64,000 bases of DNA from DATAGF01 sp963819845 (lineage in GTDB: Bacteria > Actinomycetota > Thermoleophilia > Miltoncostaeales > Miltoncostaeaceae): assembly GCA_963819845.1 (NCBI GenBank), contig CAWFXQ010000008.1, positions 682,001 to 746,000 of the forward strand, written 5' to 3'. Below are positions 50,103 to 58,628 of the stretch, one piece after another (within the stretch, counting starts at the first letter, position 1; every line of letters begins with the position of its first letter). The position numbers were made by a program, and so were the translations under genes. The notes under the pieces were generated by a model. It was not told the DNA's origin. It was given only the letters and a program-made list of their open reading frames with translations, and did not search any database.

Positions 50103-50847
50103 CTACGCCGCCTCGCGGTGCCGGAAGAGCGGCTTCGAGAGCGGGAACTTGGCGCCGATGCAGCCGTAGCAGGCGTAGCCGACCTTGTCAGCCGTGCGAC
50201 AGCGCTTCTCGAGGGGATCGGACAGGCACGGCTTCTGCATCGAGGGGCGCCCGAAGCGATCCAGCTCGAGGTCGCGCCCTTCGATGATCGCGCCCATCGT
50301 CGTCGTCATCGTCTCCCCGTCAACCGGGCAGGCGCTGAGGTTCACGACCGGCGACCCGGCCCGCGAGCGCCACTCCGGAGCCAGGAGACCGCCCGGCCGG
50401 CCGTCGCGCCCATTGGAGCCCGGTGGACTCCGAGGGGTTGGGCGGCGCGGCCGGGATCCCGCCGAAGGCCGCGCAGCTGCCCATGGCCAGCACGTAGTCG
50501 GCCCGGTTGCAGAGTGCGGCGACGATGTCGCGCTTGGGACGGCCCTCGAACGTGTCGAACCGCCCCGTGCCGTTCGGGCCGTGGATGATGCTGCCCTCGA
50601 CGCACAGGAGCGTGAGATGGTGCTCTCCCGCGACGATGCGCGAGATGAGCCCGGCCACCTCCTTGGGCGGCTCGAGCGACAGCGACGGATGCCAGAGCAG
50701 CTGGACGCCGTGGCGCTCCAGGAAGTCGGGCAGGGTGTCGCCCCGCTTGCCACGACCCTCGGCGCCGAGGATCGCCATCGACTCGCCGCTGCACGCGCCG
50801 CATTCGATCCAGAGCAGCGTCGGCGCGGCATGCGTTGGGCGGTCCAT
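50103..50847 (-). CDS. [NiFe]-hydrogenase small subunit, frame broken in the middle
   Basis: Electron-transfer subunit with Fe-S clusters. The N-terminus LLWIECGACSGESMAILGAE gives the proximal CxxC, with GSCAAFGGIPAAPPNPSEST next. Then, in the +1 frame, comes VVNLSACPVDGETMTTTMGA and the C-terminal ligands in MQKPCLSDPLEKRC, then DKVGYACYGCIGAKFPLSKP. The frame break lies near 50400-50430 (around TGGGCGCGACGG), one base too many. There is no Tat signal and no C-terminal membrane anchor, so it is cytoplasmic. ATG 50847 (AAAGGA upstream) is preferred. It is first in the operon and 30 bases before the large subunit. Confidence 0.88.
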
Positions 50848-51071
50848 CGGGGTGTCCTTTGGCTCGGGTGGCAACCACATGTCCGCCGGTCGGCGCCGTC
50901 CGGTTCACTGCGCAGGGTCGGGTGACGACGGAGGCGCAGGATCGCCGCGAGGAGAGCCTGCTGGCGGACGCCTGACGACCGGTCCGGGCCCGCCGGCGCC
51001 GGAGTCGCCCGAGACGCGGTATTACTGGACCCTGCAGTAGCCGGGCTGAGTAGGCTGCCGGCGCGGGGGAC

Positions 51072-51452
51072 ATGGCAGCCGACCTGGTCATCGAGATCGA
51101 GAACACGCCCGGAGCGCTGGCGGAGGTGGCGGCCGCGATCAGCGACGCCGGGGTGAACCTGGCCGCCGCCACGTGCGTGGGAGGAGGGGAGCGGGCCGAG
51201 CTTCACATCCTCGTGCCGCACGCCGAGGCCGCGCGGCATGCGCTGGCGATCTCCCATGTCGCCGTCACACGCGAGCGCGAGGTCGTCGTGGTCGACGTCG
51301 CGGACCGCCCCGGCGTGCTGGCGGACCTCACCCGGAAGATCGCCGGGGCCGGGGTCGACCTCGATCTGGTCTACGTCGCCACGCGGAACCGCGTGGTCTT
51401 CGGGGCGGCCGATCTCGCCGCTCTTCGGGCCGCGCTGGGCATCGCGACCTGA
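51072..51452 (+). CDS. Tandem ACT-domain protein (126 aa)
   Basis: Two ACT domains in tandem: residues 1-65 begin DLVIEIENTPGALAEVAAAI and 66-126 begin VVVVDVADRPGVLADLTRKI. Each carries the D/N-x-P-G-x-L ligand loop. There is no catalytic domain, so it is a stand-alone ligand-binding sensor, most likely of an amino acid. Relatives are found as unlinked regulators in actinobacteria. It is divergent from the hydrogenase operon with 224 bases between, in which I see no gene. The functional partner is unknown. Confidence 0.85.
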   Translation: MAADLVIEIENTPGALAEVAAAISDAGVNLAAATCVGGGERAELHILVPHAEAARHALAISHVAVTREREVVVVDVADRPGVLADLTRKIAGAGVDLDLVYVATRNRVVFGAADLAALRAALGIAT

Positions 51453-51533
51453 CGGCCCTCGCCAGGGTCGTAAGCGCCGGGTAGGTGACCGCCGGGAGGC
51501 TGTTCTCGTCACGCCACCGCGTCACGAGGCCCC

Positions 51534-51644
51534 ATGCGACCCCAGCCCGCCATGAACCGCTTACAGATCGCCCGCGCGGTCCTCGGCTTCCTCGCCGCCG
51601 TGGCGATCGAGCTGGCGATCCCCCGGCCCGGCCGCCCGGCCTGA
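51534..51644 (+). CDS. Single-TM micro-protein, member 1 (36 aa)
   Basis: ATG 51534 (or ATG 51552) gives a peptide whose core reads RAVLGFLAAVAIELAIPRPG: a basic start, one hydrophobic helix with an embedded Glu, and a Pro/Arg end. The product at 57400-57519 has the same core (RSLLGFVAALAIEVVAPRR), so this is a real coding sequence and not chance. The function is unknown; size and shape suit a membrane regulatory peptide. A strong bidirectional hairpin follows. Confidence 0.65.
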   Translation: MRPQPAMNRLQIARAVLGFLAAVAIELAIPRPGRPA

Positions 51645-51664
51645 GCCTGAATCCCTCGCGCCGG

Positions 51665-51686
51665 GCCGGCCGCGGAGGCGGCCGGC
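51665..51686. terminator. Bidirectional GC hairpin
   Basis: GCCGGCCGC pairs with GCGGCCGGC around a GGAG tetraloop, 21 bases after the micro-protein stop and 24 bases after the end of the convergent transporter gene. There is no U-run, so any termination would be intrinsic-like or pausing. Confidence 0.55.
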
Positions 51687-51709
51687 CGCGACGCGCGGCG
51701 CGGTCGGGC

Positions 51710-52321
51710 CTAGGACGACCCGTCCGCCGCCGGCTTGGCCTTGATGATGGCTGGTCCCAGCGGCGGGAAGGCCGGCCCGCCGAGGGACAGGTTCATCACG
51801 GTCCACGAGAGCCACATCCCGAAGCCCGCGAACACGAACACGATGTAGCCGGCGACCTTGAGCAGGTCGGTGTCCACCGGGGTCATGAGGTACGCGGCGG
51901 CCACGAAGCAGAGCGCCACCACGACCAGGCCGAAGATGATCGTGTAGACGATGGGCAGCCGCAGGCTCGCGAGCGTCAGGAAGAAGAAGAACGACGCGAA
52001 CGCGATGGCGAAGACCGCGACCGTGCGCTGGATGTCCCCGGGCGGGATTGCGAACCACCCGTGGATGAGCGCGAGCACGAGCACTCCGTATCCGAGCCAG
52101 AATCCGCCGAACGTTCCGGCGAAGCAGGCCACGAACGACTGTCCGGCCGCCGCGGCCCAGATCGTCGCCACGACGAGGAAAAGGCCGGTGCAGGCCAGGA
52201 TGATCGCCAGCGGCGCGCCGACGGCGGCCTGCCCCACGTAGTTGACGAGCTGGAAGGCGAGCGCGATCGAGCCGATCGTGAAGACCGGCGCGGCCACGAG
52301 TTGCGGGTCGCCCCTGTCCAT
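51710..52321 (-). CDS. GPR1/FUN34/YaaH-family acetate transporter homologue (203 aa)
   Basis: Six hydrophobic segments with the family order: APVFTIGSIALAFQLVNYVG, LAIILACTGLFLVVATIWAA, FAGTFGGFWLGYGVLVLALI, VFAIAFASFFFFLTLASLRL, TIIFGLVVVALCFVAAAYL and VAGYIVFVFAGFGMWLSWTV. The TFGGFWLGYG string is the family core. The N-terminal NPAPLGL motif is diverged, so substrate range may differ from acetate/succinate (SatP). ATG 52321 follows AAGGAGG. The acetate kinase and phosphoketolase genes 6 kb away make an acetate-related role attractive, though not proven. Confidence 0.82.
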   Translation of the reverse strand: MDRGDPQLVAAPVFTIGSIALAFQLVNYVGQAAVGAPLAIILACTGLFLVVATIWAAAAGQSFVACFAGTFGGFWLGYGVLVLALIHGWFAIPPGDIQRTVAVFAIAFASFFFFLTLASLRLPIVYTIIFGLVVVALCFVAAAYLMTPVDTDLLKVAGYIVFVFAGFGMWLSWTVMNLSLGGPAFPPLGPAIIKAKPAADGSS

Positions 52322-52552
52322 CTGGTCCTCCTTGGTCGAGGGCGGAATCCGCCCGGGACACGACGTGCCGCCCGCGGGGAGGAATGGGCCTGCGGCGTCC
52401 CCGGCGCGCGGGCTCGATCGCCGGCGCTCAGATGCTCTGGCGCACGGGTGACGAGATCGACGCGGAGGCACATGGGGCCGAGCAGCTCCTCGACCGGCGG
52501 CGGCGCCCCTTACCTTCCCACGGGTCGGCCCGCGAGATCCAGCGCCCGGAGC

Positions 52553-53731
52553 TCAGGCGGGGACCGGCGCGCTGACCACCCTGCTCGCCACGCCGTCCTC
52601 CCCGTAGGCGGTGGCCCGGACGACGTAGGCCCCCTCGCCGAGGGGCAGGGGGTGGGCGACGACGCCGTGGGCCGCGCGAACGGGGAAGGCGTAGGTCGCG
52701 GGCGGCAGGCCGTCGTCCCGGCCCTCGACCGCGATGACGATCCAGGCCGGGAGGGCCGCGCCGGAGCCCAGGCGGGCCGGGAAGCGGTAGTCCACGACCG
52801 CGCGGTCCTCCAGGCGGTGGGCCGTGATGCGGGGGGCCGGGGGCGAGGGCGGCGGGGGCCCGGGGGCGGGCGCCGGCCCGCTCTCGGCGTCCTCGATGGC
52901 CCGGTGGAAGCCGCCGGGATCGGTCCACTGCCGCTTGGTGACCGGGCCGCGCGGGCTGGTGCCACTGGAGCCCCAGAGGCCCGGCCAGCTCGCCCACGCC
53001 GGGGCGGAGTCGCCGATGATCTCGAGGCGCGGCCGCACGCGCTCGCCGCGGCCGTCGGCGTAGTCGGGCGGCACGCCGGGGAAGGGCGCGTGCGTGCCGG
53101 CCCGCGCGAACGAGGCGTGGGATCCGCGGCCGACGAACACCACCGGCACCGGATGCCCGTCGGCGTTGCGCCGGTCGAGGTCGGTCCAGCGGAACGCCTG
53201 CCCGGCGCTGTGCTGGGCGTAGGTGGCGACGCTGGGGACCGTGTCGGCGCCCAGGCGCAGCTGGATCATCTCCCAGTCGCCCTCGTGGGCCCCGTACCCG
53301 AAGTAGGTCTTGTCGTTGAAGTAGTAGAAGAACCAGTACTGCAGCCACAGGGCGCCGTCGCGATCGTGGGCCGCGCTGCCGTAGCAGACGTCGGCGTGGC
53401 GGGGATCGGCGTGCATGCGCCGCGCGTCGGCGACGTAGTCGCGCCCCACCGCGTCGATGAGGTCGTCCCGGCGCACGGTGGTGGCGTCCGCGTACCGGCC
53501 CTCGCCGAGGAAGCCGAGGGTGAGGGCGGCCTGCCCCGGCCTCGGCCGGGCGGCGGCGAGCACTGTGCCGTCCTTGCGCCGCAGCACGTTCGAGCCGCTC
53601 CAGCCGGCGCCCCCCGGGACGACGTGCTCGGGCAGGACCGCGGCCGAGTCGGCCCGGAAGCTCTCGAGCGAGTCGTACCGCAGGTACGGGGCGTAGCGGC
53701 GCAGGAGCGTGCGCACGTCGACCGCCGGCAT
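52553..53731 (-). CDS. Vps62-like beta-rich protein (392 aa)
   Basis: Matches the Vps62-related family: YWFFYYFNDKTYFGYGAHEG with DWEMIQLRL, then VVFVGRGSHASFARAGTHAP, then WASWPGLWGSSGTSPRGP. C-terminal Pro-rich linkers (APAPGPPPPSPP) lead to a beta domain of about 90 residues (RITAHRLEDRAVVDYRFPA then YAFPVRAAHGVVAHPL). There is no signal peptide. It could be a membrane- or lipid-associated surface protein; no activity is established for the family. Its ATG is 113 bases from the divergent gene at 53844. Confidence 0.8.
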   Translation of the reverse strand: MPAVDVRTLLRRYAPYLRYDSLESFRADSAAVLPEHVVPGGAGWSGSNVLRRKDGTVLAAARPRPGQAALTLGFLGEGRYADATTVRRDDLIDAVGRDYVADARRMHADPRHADVCYGSAAHDRDGALWLQYWFFYYFNDKTYFGYGAHEGDWEMIQLRLGADTVPSVATYAQHSAGQAFRWTDLDRRNADGHPVPVVFVGRGSHASFARAGTHAPFPGVPPDYADGRGERVRPRLEIIGDSAPAWASWPGLWGSSGTSPRGPVTKRQWTDPGGFHRAIEDAESGPAPAPGPPPPSPPAPRITAHRLEDRAVVDYRFPARLGSGAALPAWIVIAVEGRDDGLPPATYAFPVRAAHGVVAHPLPLGEGAYVVRATAYGEDGVASRVVSAPVPA

Positions 53732-53843
53732 GCGTCCACCCTACTTCGCCGGCCCGGGGGCGGTCACGGCCCTACCTGCTCCTGGCGCCGCGACCGATCG
53801 CGGCGGGGTGGTCGCCCCGGCCCCGCCGACGTAGGGTCGGCCT

Positions 53844-54935
53844 GTGCCGGTCCTCGCCCGACTCGACACCCCGGGGCGCCTGCGCGACGTCTCCGACGCG
53901 CCGCGCCTTGGACGGTGGAGCCGCGAGCAGTCGGCGCGCTTCGACCGCGCCGTCGCCGGCGTCCGCCGCCCCGGCCACACGCCCCAGTTCTACAACCCGG
54001 CCCGCGTCGCGACCGCCCCGCGGCCGGCCAAGGCGCTCATCACCTGGCCGGGCTTCCCACGGGCGCTGCTGCTGCGGTTCGGGGCCGACCGCACGCGCGC
54101 CTACAGGGCGGCCGAGCGCCTGCAGGGCTCCGGGCGCGACCGCTTCCGCCCCCAGGACGAGTACCTGGAGTGGCACGTGCACCGCGACCCGGCCACCGGC
54201 AAGATCACGCGGGTCGACCTGACCTGCGAGGGGCCGGAGTACTGGGACTTCCTCGCCCGGGTCGCGCCGGACGTGCTGCTGGCGCTCTACCGCCGCCACG
54301 TCAGCCCCGAGGCGACGATGGCCCAGCTCATGCCGGGCGGCGAGTACAACCCCGGCAACGTCTGGAACACCGCCCGCGGCGCGATGCACCTCAGCCACCC
54401 GGCCAACAGCCTGGGCGCGGAGATCAAGCTGGCCGCCGACGCGACGGTGCTGCGCCGGCGGGGCGCCCGCATCCTCACCGACGCCGACGAGCTCATCACC
54501 TGCGCCGGCTTCGGCGAGCGGCTGCGCTCGAGCGACCCGCGCATCGGCGCCGACGTCAACGCACTCGCCCGCCAGGGCTACGCCATCACGCTCCAGGACC
54601 CGGTGGGCCTCTACATCGTCCGGCTCGAGACCCAGGGCTGGCGCAAGCCGGACGGCAAGCCGGTCGGGAACTACCTCAGGATCGTCCGGGGACGGCGGGG
54701 CCAGGCGCTGCGCGCCGTCTATGAGGTGCCCCCGCGCGCCCGGGCCGCCGGCCGGCCCTTCGTGGTCGGCGACATCGAGATCGGCGGGCGGCCGATCGAG
54801 TGGGGCGGGCAGATCGCCGAGCGCGTGACGATGGGGCTCACGGGGCTGGCCAGCCGCAAGGGCGGGATCTCGAACCCCGCCCTGGCCTGCGCCGGCTTCC
54901 GCAGCGTGCCCGGCCGCACCATGCCCCACGGCTGA
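53844..54935 (+). CDS. Conserved hypothetical protein preceding a DyP peroxidase (363 aa)
   Basis: A long, soluble, well-behaved protein starting at GTG 53844. Visible blocks are DRAVAGVRRPGHTPQFYNPA, YLEWHVHRDPATGKITRVDL and TCEGPEYWDFLARVAPDVLL, MPGGEYNPGNVWNTARGAMH, and GARILTDADELITCAGFGER. His/Asn/Glu-rich strings (HVHRD, TCEGPEYWD) suggest an enzyme or metal site, but I recognise no family. It ends five bases before the DyP start and in the same orientation, so the two are an operon. A role as redox partner or substrate-binding partner of the peroxidase is inference. Confidence 0.7.
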   Translation: MPVLARLDTPGRLRDVSDAPRLGRWSREQSARFDRAVAGVRRPGHTPQFYNPARVATAPRPAKALITWPGFPRALLLRFGADRTRAYRAAERLQGSGRDRFRPQDEYLEWHVHRDPATGKITRVDLTCEGPEYWDFLARVAPDVLLALYRRHVSPEATMAQLMPGGEYNPGNVWNTARGAMHLSHPANSLGAEIKLAADATVLRRRGARILTDADELITCAGFGERLRSSDPRIGADVNALARQGYAITLQDPVGLYIVRLETQGWRKPDGKPVGNYLRIVRGRRGQALRAVYEVPPRARAAGRPFVVGDIEIGGRPIEWGGQIAERVTMGLTGLASRKGGISNPALACAGFRSVPGRTMPHG

Positions 54936-54940
54936 GCGCC

Positions 54941-56422
54941 GTGGCTCCCGAGCCGGTGCTGCGCCTCGGGCGCATCCAGGGCAACAGCGTCGCGGGCTTC
55001 CGCCAGGACCACCAGGCGTTCGTGTTCGGGCGCATCACCCGCGGGCCGGCGTTCCGGGAGTGGCTCGCAGCGCTGGTGCCGAGCATCTCCACGGCTCGGC
55101 ACGTGCTCGACCACAACCGGCGCTACCGGGAGCTGCGCGAGGCCGCGGGCGGCGAGCCGGCCGAGCTGGTGGCGACCTGGCGCAACATCGCGTTCTCCGC
55201 CGCCGGCCTGCGCCGCCTGGTCGGGGCCGCCGCCGTGGAGGCGTTCCACGACGAGGGCTTCCGCGAGGGCCTGCCCGCGCGGTCGGGGCTGCTGGGGGAT
55301 CCGCACAGGGGCCCGGGAAGCCCCGCGCGCTGGCGCTTCGGGGGCACGGCGGCGACCGAGCCGCACCTGGTCGTGACCGTCGCGAGCGACGACGCGGGCA
55401 TGCGCGACGCCGAGGTGGACGCCCTGGTCAACGGCGCCCGCGGCTGGCGCCCGGTCTGGGTGCAGCCCGGCGACGTGCTGCCCGGGGACCTGGTGGGTCA
55501 CGAGCACTTCGGCTTCCGCGACGGGATCTCGATGCCCGGCCTGCGCGGGCGGGGCACGCGGGGCGCCGCCGACCTGGTCACGCCGCGCGACCCGGGCCTC
55601 TCCCCGGCCCTCGCGCGCCGCTTCGCCCGGCCGGGCCAGCCGCTGCTGTGGCCCGGCCAGGTGGTGCTGGGCGCGCCCGCCCAGCACCCGCTCGACCCGG
55701 TGCGGCCCGGCCCGCGGCGCCCCCTGCCCGGCCCCGCCTGGTGCCGGGACGGCTCGTTCCTGGTGGTCCGCCGGCTGCGCCAGGACGTGGCCGGCTTCTG
55801 GGCGCTCGCCCGGCGCATCGGGCGCGCCACCGGCCGCGACCCGATCGCGGCGGCGGCGCGCCTGGTGGGCCGCTGGCCGAGCGGGGCGCCGCTCGTCACG
55901 AGCCCGGACGCCGACGACCCGGACCAGGGCCGGCGCAACGACTTCGTCTTCGAGGCGACCGATCCCGACGGGCGCCGCTGCCCGCTGGCGGCCCACATCC
56001 GCAAGGTCAATCCGCGCGACGTCACCACCGAGCAGGGCGGCGCCAACGACACCCTCACCCGCCTGATCGCCCGCCGTGGCATCCCCTACGGCCGGGCCGT
56101 GCCCGAGCCCTGGCGGATGCGCCGGGACGACGGCGCCGACCGGGGGCTGGTCTTCGCCGCCCACATGGCCTCGATCGTCGACCAATTCGAGTTCCTGCCC
56201 CAGAACTGGACCAACGACCCGCTCCAGCCCGAGGGCGGCGGCCACGACCCGCTCATCGGCCAGGAGGACGCCGCCGCGCGCCGCCGCTTCGTGGAGATCC
56301 CGCGCGCCTCGGACGGCGCCCCGGTGCGCATCCGCATCGACCGCGAGGTGGTGGTGCCGACCGGCGGCGGCTACTTCTTCGCCCCGTCGGTCACGGCGCT
56401 TCGCAACGCGCTGGCGGCATGA
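54941..56422 (+). CDS. DyP-type (haem) peroxidase (493 aa)
   Basis: Dye-decolourising peroxidase: EHFGFRDGISMPGLRG contains the distal GxxDG motif (Asp acid catalyst), and CPLAAHIRKVNPRDV carries the proximal-side His region. The substrate-channel region has GSFLVVRRLRQDVAGFWALA. There is no Tat signal, so it works in the cytoplasm or is packaged, for instance in an encapsulin, although none is encoded here. It oxidises organic substrates with H2O2. GTG 54941 is chosen. The ORF ends in ATGA overlap with a DNA glycosylase, suggesting a coupled oxidative/alkylation defence unit. Confidence 0.9.
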   Translation: MAPEPVLRLGRIQGNSVAGFRQDHQAFVFGRITRGPAFREWLAALVPSISTARHVLDHNRRYRELREAAGGEPAELVATWRNIAFSAAGLRRLVGAAAVEAFHDEGFREGLPARSGLLGDPHRGPGSPARWRFGGTAATEPHLVVTVASDDAGMRDAEVDALVNGARGWRPVWVQPGDVLPGDLVGHEHFGFRDGISMPGLRGRGTRGAADLVTPRDPGLSPALARRFARPGQPLLWPGQVVLGAPAQHPLDPVRPGPRRPLPGPAWCRDGSFLVVRRLRQDVAGFWALARRIGRATGRDPIAAAARLVGRWPSGAPLVTSPDADDPDQGRRNDFVFEATDPDGRRCPLAAHIRKVNPRDVTTEQGGANDTLTRLIARRGIPYGRAVPEPWRMRRDDGADRGLVFAAHMASIVDQFEFLPQNWTNDPLQPEGGGHDPLIGQEDAAARRRFVEIPRASDGAPVRIRIDREVVVPTGGGYFFAPSVTALRNALAA

Positions 56423-57033
56423 CGCCGGAGGACGCCCTGCGCCGCGCCGACCCCGTGCTCGCGCGAGTGATGGAGGAGGTCCGGCCCGTGGCCATGGAGG
56501 CCTGGCGGGCGCGCTGGGCGCCCGGCGACCGCTTCGGGACCCTGGCGCGCGTGATCGTGGGCCAGCAGATCTCCGCGCGCGCGGCCGCCGCGATCTTCGG
56601 CCGCCTGCGCGGGCTGATGGGCGACGAGGCCCCGGCGGCGGCGGTCGCAGGGGCGTCGGACGACGCGCTGCGCGCCGTGGGCCTGTCGCGCAACAAGATC
56701 GCGTCGCTGCGCGACCTCGCCGAGCGCACGCTCGACGGGCGCCTGGCCCTCGACGACCTCGACGCGCTCCCCGACGACGAGGTCGCCGCCCAGCTCGTCG
56801 CGGTGCGCGGCATCGGGCCGTGGACGGCCGACCTCTTCCTGCTGGGGGCGCTCGGCAGGCCGGACGTGCTGCCGGCGGGCGACCTGCGCCTCCGCACCGT
56901 CGTGCGCGACGCCTACGGCCTGGCCGAGCTGCCGGGCGAGGGGCAGGTCCGGGAGCTCGGCGAGCGGTGGCGACCCCACCGCTCGCTCGCGACCGCCTAC
57001 CTTTACTCCTGGAGGAGGGACGCGATCCCCTGA
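56419..57033 (+). CDS. HhH-GPD DNA-3-methyladenine glycosylase, AlkA-like (204 aa)
   Basis: The helix-hairpin-helix reads VRGIGPWTADLFLLGALG (residues 129-146), and the catalytic Asp is Asp155 in LPAGDLRL, with VIVGQQISARAAAAIFGRLR forming the conserved early helix. It lacks the N-terminal TBP-like domain of E. coli AlkA, so it resembles the shorter bacterial 3-methyladenine glycosylases. It removes alkylated purines from DNA. ATG 56419 overlaps the DyP stop by four bases. Confidence 0.9.
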   Translation: MTPEDALRRADPVLARVMEEVRPVAMEAWRARWAPGDRFGTLARVIVGQQISARAAAAIFGRLRGLMGDEAPAAAVAGASDDALRAVGLSRNKIASLRDLAERTLDGRLALDDLDALPDDEVAAQLVAVRGIGPWTADLFLLGALGRPDVLPAGDLRLRTVVRDAYGLAELPGEGQVRELGERWRPHRSLATAYLYSWRRDAIP

Positions 57034-57048
57034 GCCCGAGGAGGCGGC

Positions 57049-57291
57049 ATGACCGACGAGGAGATCCAGGAGCAGATCGAGCGGCTCGTCGCGGAGGAGC
57101 ATGAGCTGCTGCGGCGCGGTGAGGGAGTGGGGCTGGCCGACGACGACCACCGTCGCCTCGAGGAGGTGCGGGTGGAGCTCGAGCGCCAGTGGGACCTGCT
57201 GCGCCAGCGCAGGGGCCGCGAGGAGTTCGGCCTCGACCCCGACAGCGTCCACGAGCGCGACGCCCGCACCGTGGAGGACTACCAGCAGTAG
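57049..57291 (+). CDS. DUF2630 family protein (80 aa)
   Basis: A short, highly charged helical protein. It begins TDEEIQEQIERLVAEEHELL, and the second half reads RLEEVRVELERQWDLLRQRR then ending DPDSVHERDARTVEDYQQ. This is the DUF2630 pattern seen widely in actinobacteria. It is mostly coiled coil and the function is unknown. It lies 16 bases after the glycosylase, so it may be the fourth gene of that operon. Confidence 0.85.
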   Translation: MTDEEIQEQIERLVAEEHELLRRGEGVGLADDDHRRLEEVRVELERQWDLLRQRRGREEFGLDPDSVHERDARTVEDYQQ

Positions 57292-57292
57292 C

Positions 57293-57323
57293 CGGCGGTC
57301 AGGACCGCGCGCCGGGACCGCCG
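57293..57323 (+). terminator. Hairpin after the DUF2630 gene
   Basis: An 8-bp perfect stem (CGGCGGTC with GACCGCCG) with a 15-base loop begins just after the stop codon. The loop is long and no T-run follows, so it is only a candidate terminator. Confidence 0.4.
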
Positions 57324-57399
57324 AGTCGAGCGCCGGCTTGGCCGAGCCCTTACCGCTGGGGGATGGCGCCGCGGGGCCGGCCCGTCGTAACGTCCCCGC

Positions 57400-57519
57400 A
57401 TGGACACACGGCCCATCGACGGCATGCGACGCCTCGTCGTCGTCCGGTCACTGCTCGGCTTCGTCGCCGCCCTCGCGATCGAGGTCGTGGCGCCCCGCCG
57501 CACCGGGGCCGCCCGCTAG
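57400..57519 (+). CDS. Single-TM micro-protein, member 2 (39 aa)
   Basis: ATG 57400 gives a peptide with the core RSLLGFVAALAIEVVAPRRT. It shares LGF-x-AA-x-AIE and the PR end with the product at 51534-51644, 5.8 kb away, while the flanking sequence differs. It has one hydrophobic helix with a Glu inside, basic on both sides. It precedes acetate kinase by 40 bases. Function unknown. Confidence 0.65.
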   Translation: MDTRPIDGMRRLVVVRSLLGFVAALAIEVVAPRRTGAAR

Positions 57520-57559
57520 GTGTAATCACCCGGACGCGGCGGGTCTAGTCTGACGCCCC

Positions 57560-58628
57560 ATGGGCGTCGTGCTGGTCGTGAACGCCGGCTCCACCAGCGT
57601 GAAGCTGAGCCTGGTCGACGACGCGGGCGCCGCCGAGCGGATCGACGCGCTCGACGCGGTGCCCGCGGGCCTGGAGACCGTAGGCCACCGGATCGTCCAC
57701 GGGGGCGAGCGTTTCCGCGAACCCACGTTGCTCGACGACGCCGCGATGGAGGCCCTGGAGGGTCTCTCCGCGCTGGCGCCCCTGCACAACGGGCCCGCGC
57801 TGCGGATCGCAGCCGAGGCCCGACGGCGCCTCCCCGACGTCCCCCACGTCGCCGTCTTCGACACGGCCTTCCACGCGACGATCCCCGACGAGGCGTCCGC
57901 CTACGCAGTGCCCGTGGAGTGGCGCGAGATGGGCATCCGGCGCTACGGCTTCCACGGGCTGTCGGTCGAGTGGGCCGCCGGGCGGGCCGGCGGAGATGCT
58001 CGGGTCGCTGCCGCCGCGCATGGTGGTGTGCCACATCGGCGGCGGGGCCTCGGCCACCGCGGTCCTCGAGGGCCGCTCGGTCGACACCACCATGGGCTTC
58101 AGCCCGCTGGAGGGGCTGGTGATGGCCACGCGGGCCGGATCGCTCGATCCCGACATCCCCCTGCACCTGATCCGGCGCCGAGGGATGGCCCCCGGGGCCG
58201 TCGAGCGCGCGCTCAACGACGAGTCGGGGCTGCGCGGGCTGGCCGGGACGGGCGACATGCGGGAAGTCGAGGCCGCGGCAGCGCGGGGCGACGCCGGCGC
58301 CTCGGCGGCCCTGGCGGTGCACGACCACCGCCTGGCCGGCGCGGTCGCCGCCCTGGCCGCGGCGCTGCGCGGGCTCGACGCGCTCGTGTTCACCGGCGGC
58401 GCCGGCGAGGGGTCGGCCCGGCTGCGCGCCGAAGCCGCGCGCCGGCTGGCGTTCCTGGGGGTGGCGGTCGACCCCGGGCGCAACATCTCCGCCGAGCCCG
58501 ACGCCGACCTCTCTGCTCCCGGGGCGGCTGTGCGTACCCTGGTGGTGCGCGCCTGCGAGGAGATCGTGATCGCACGGGCCGTCCGCCGCGCGCTCGCCGC
58601 CGCCCCACCGGGAAAGAGAGGGTCATGA
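57560..58628 (+). CDS. ackA: Acetate kinase, frame broken by one extra base
   Basis: Interconverts acetyl phosphate plus ADP and acetate plus ATP. Family motifs: VLVVNAGSTSVKLSLVDD at the start, ETVGHRIVHGGERFREPTLL, HVAVFDTAFHATIPDEASAY, and RRYGFHGLSVEWAAGRA. After the break (near 57993, GCCGGCGGAG versus GCCGCGGAG) come VVCHIGGGASATAVLEGRSV and DTTMGFSPLEGLVMATRAGS. The stop overlaps the phosphoketolase ATG. The expected protein is about 355 residues, shorter than E. coli AckA (400) but common in actinobacteria. It is coupled to xfp, so acetyl phosphate from the phosphoketolase is converted to ATP. Confidence 0.9.
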
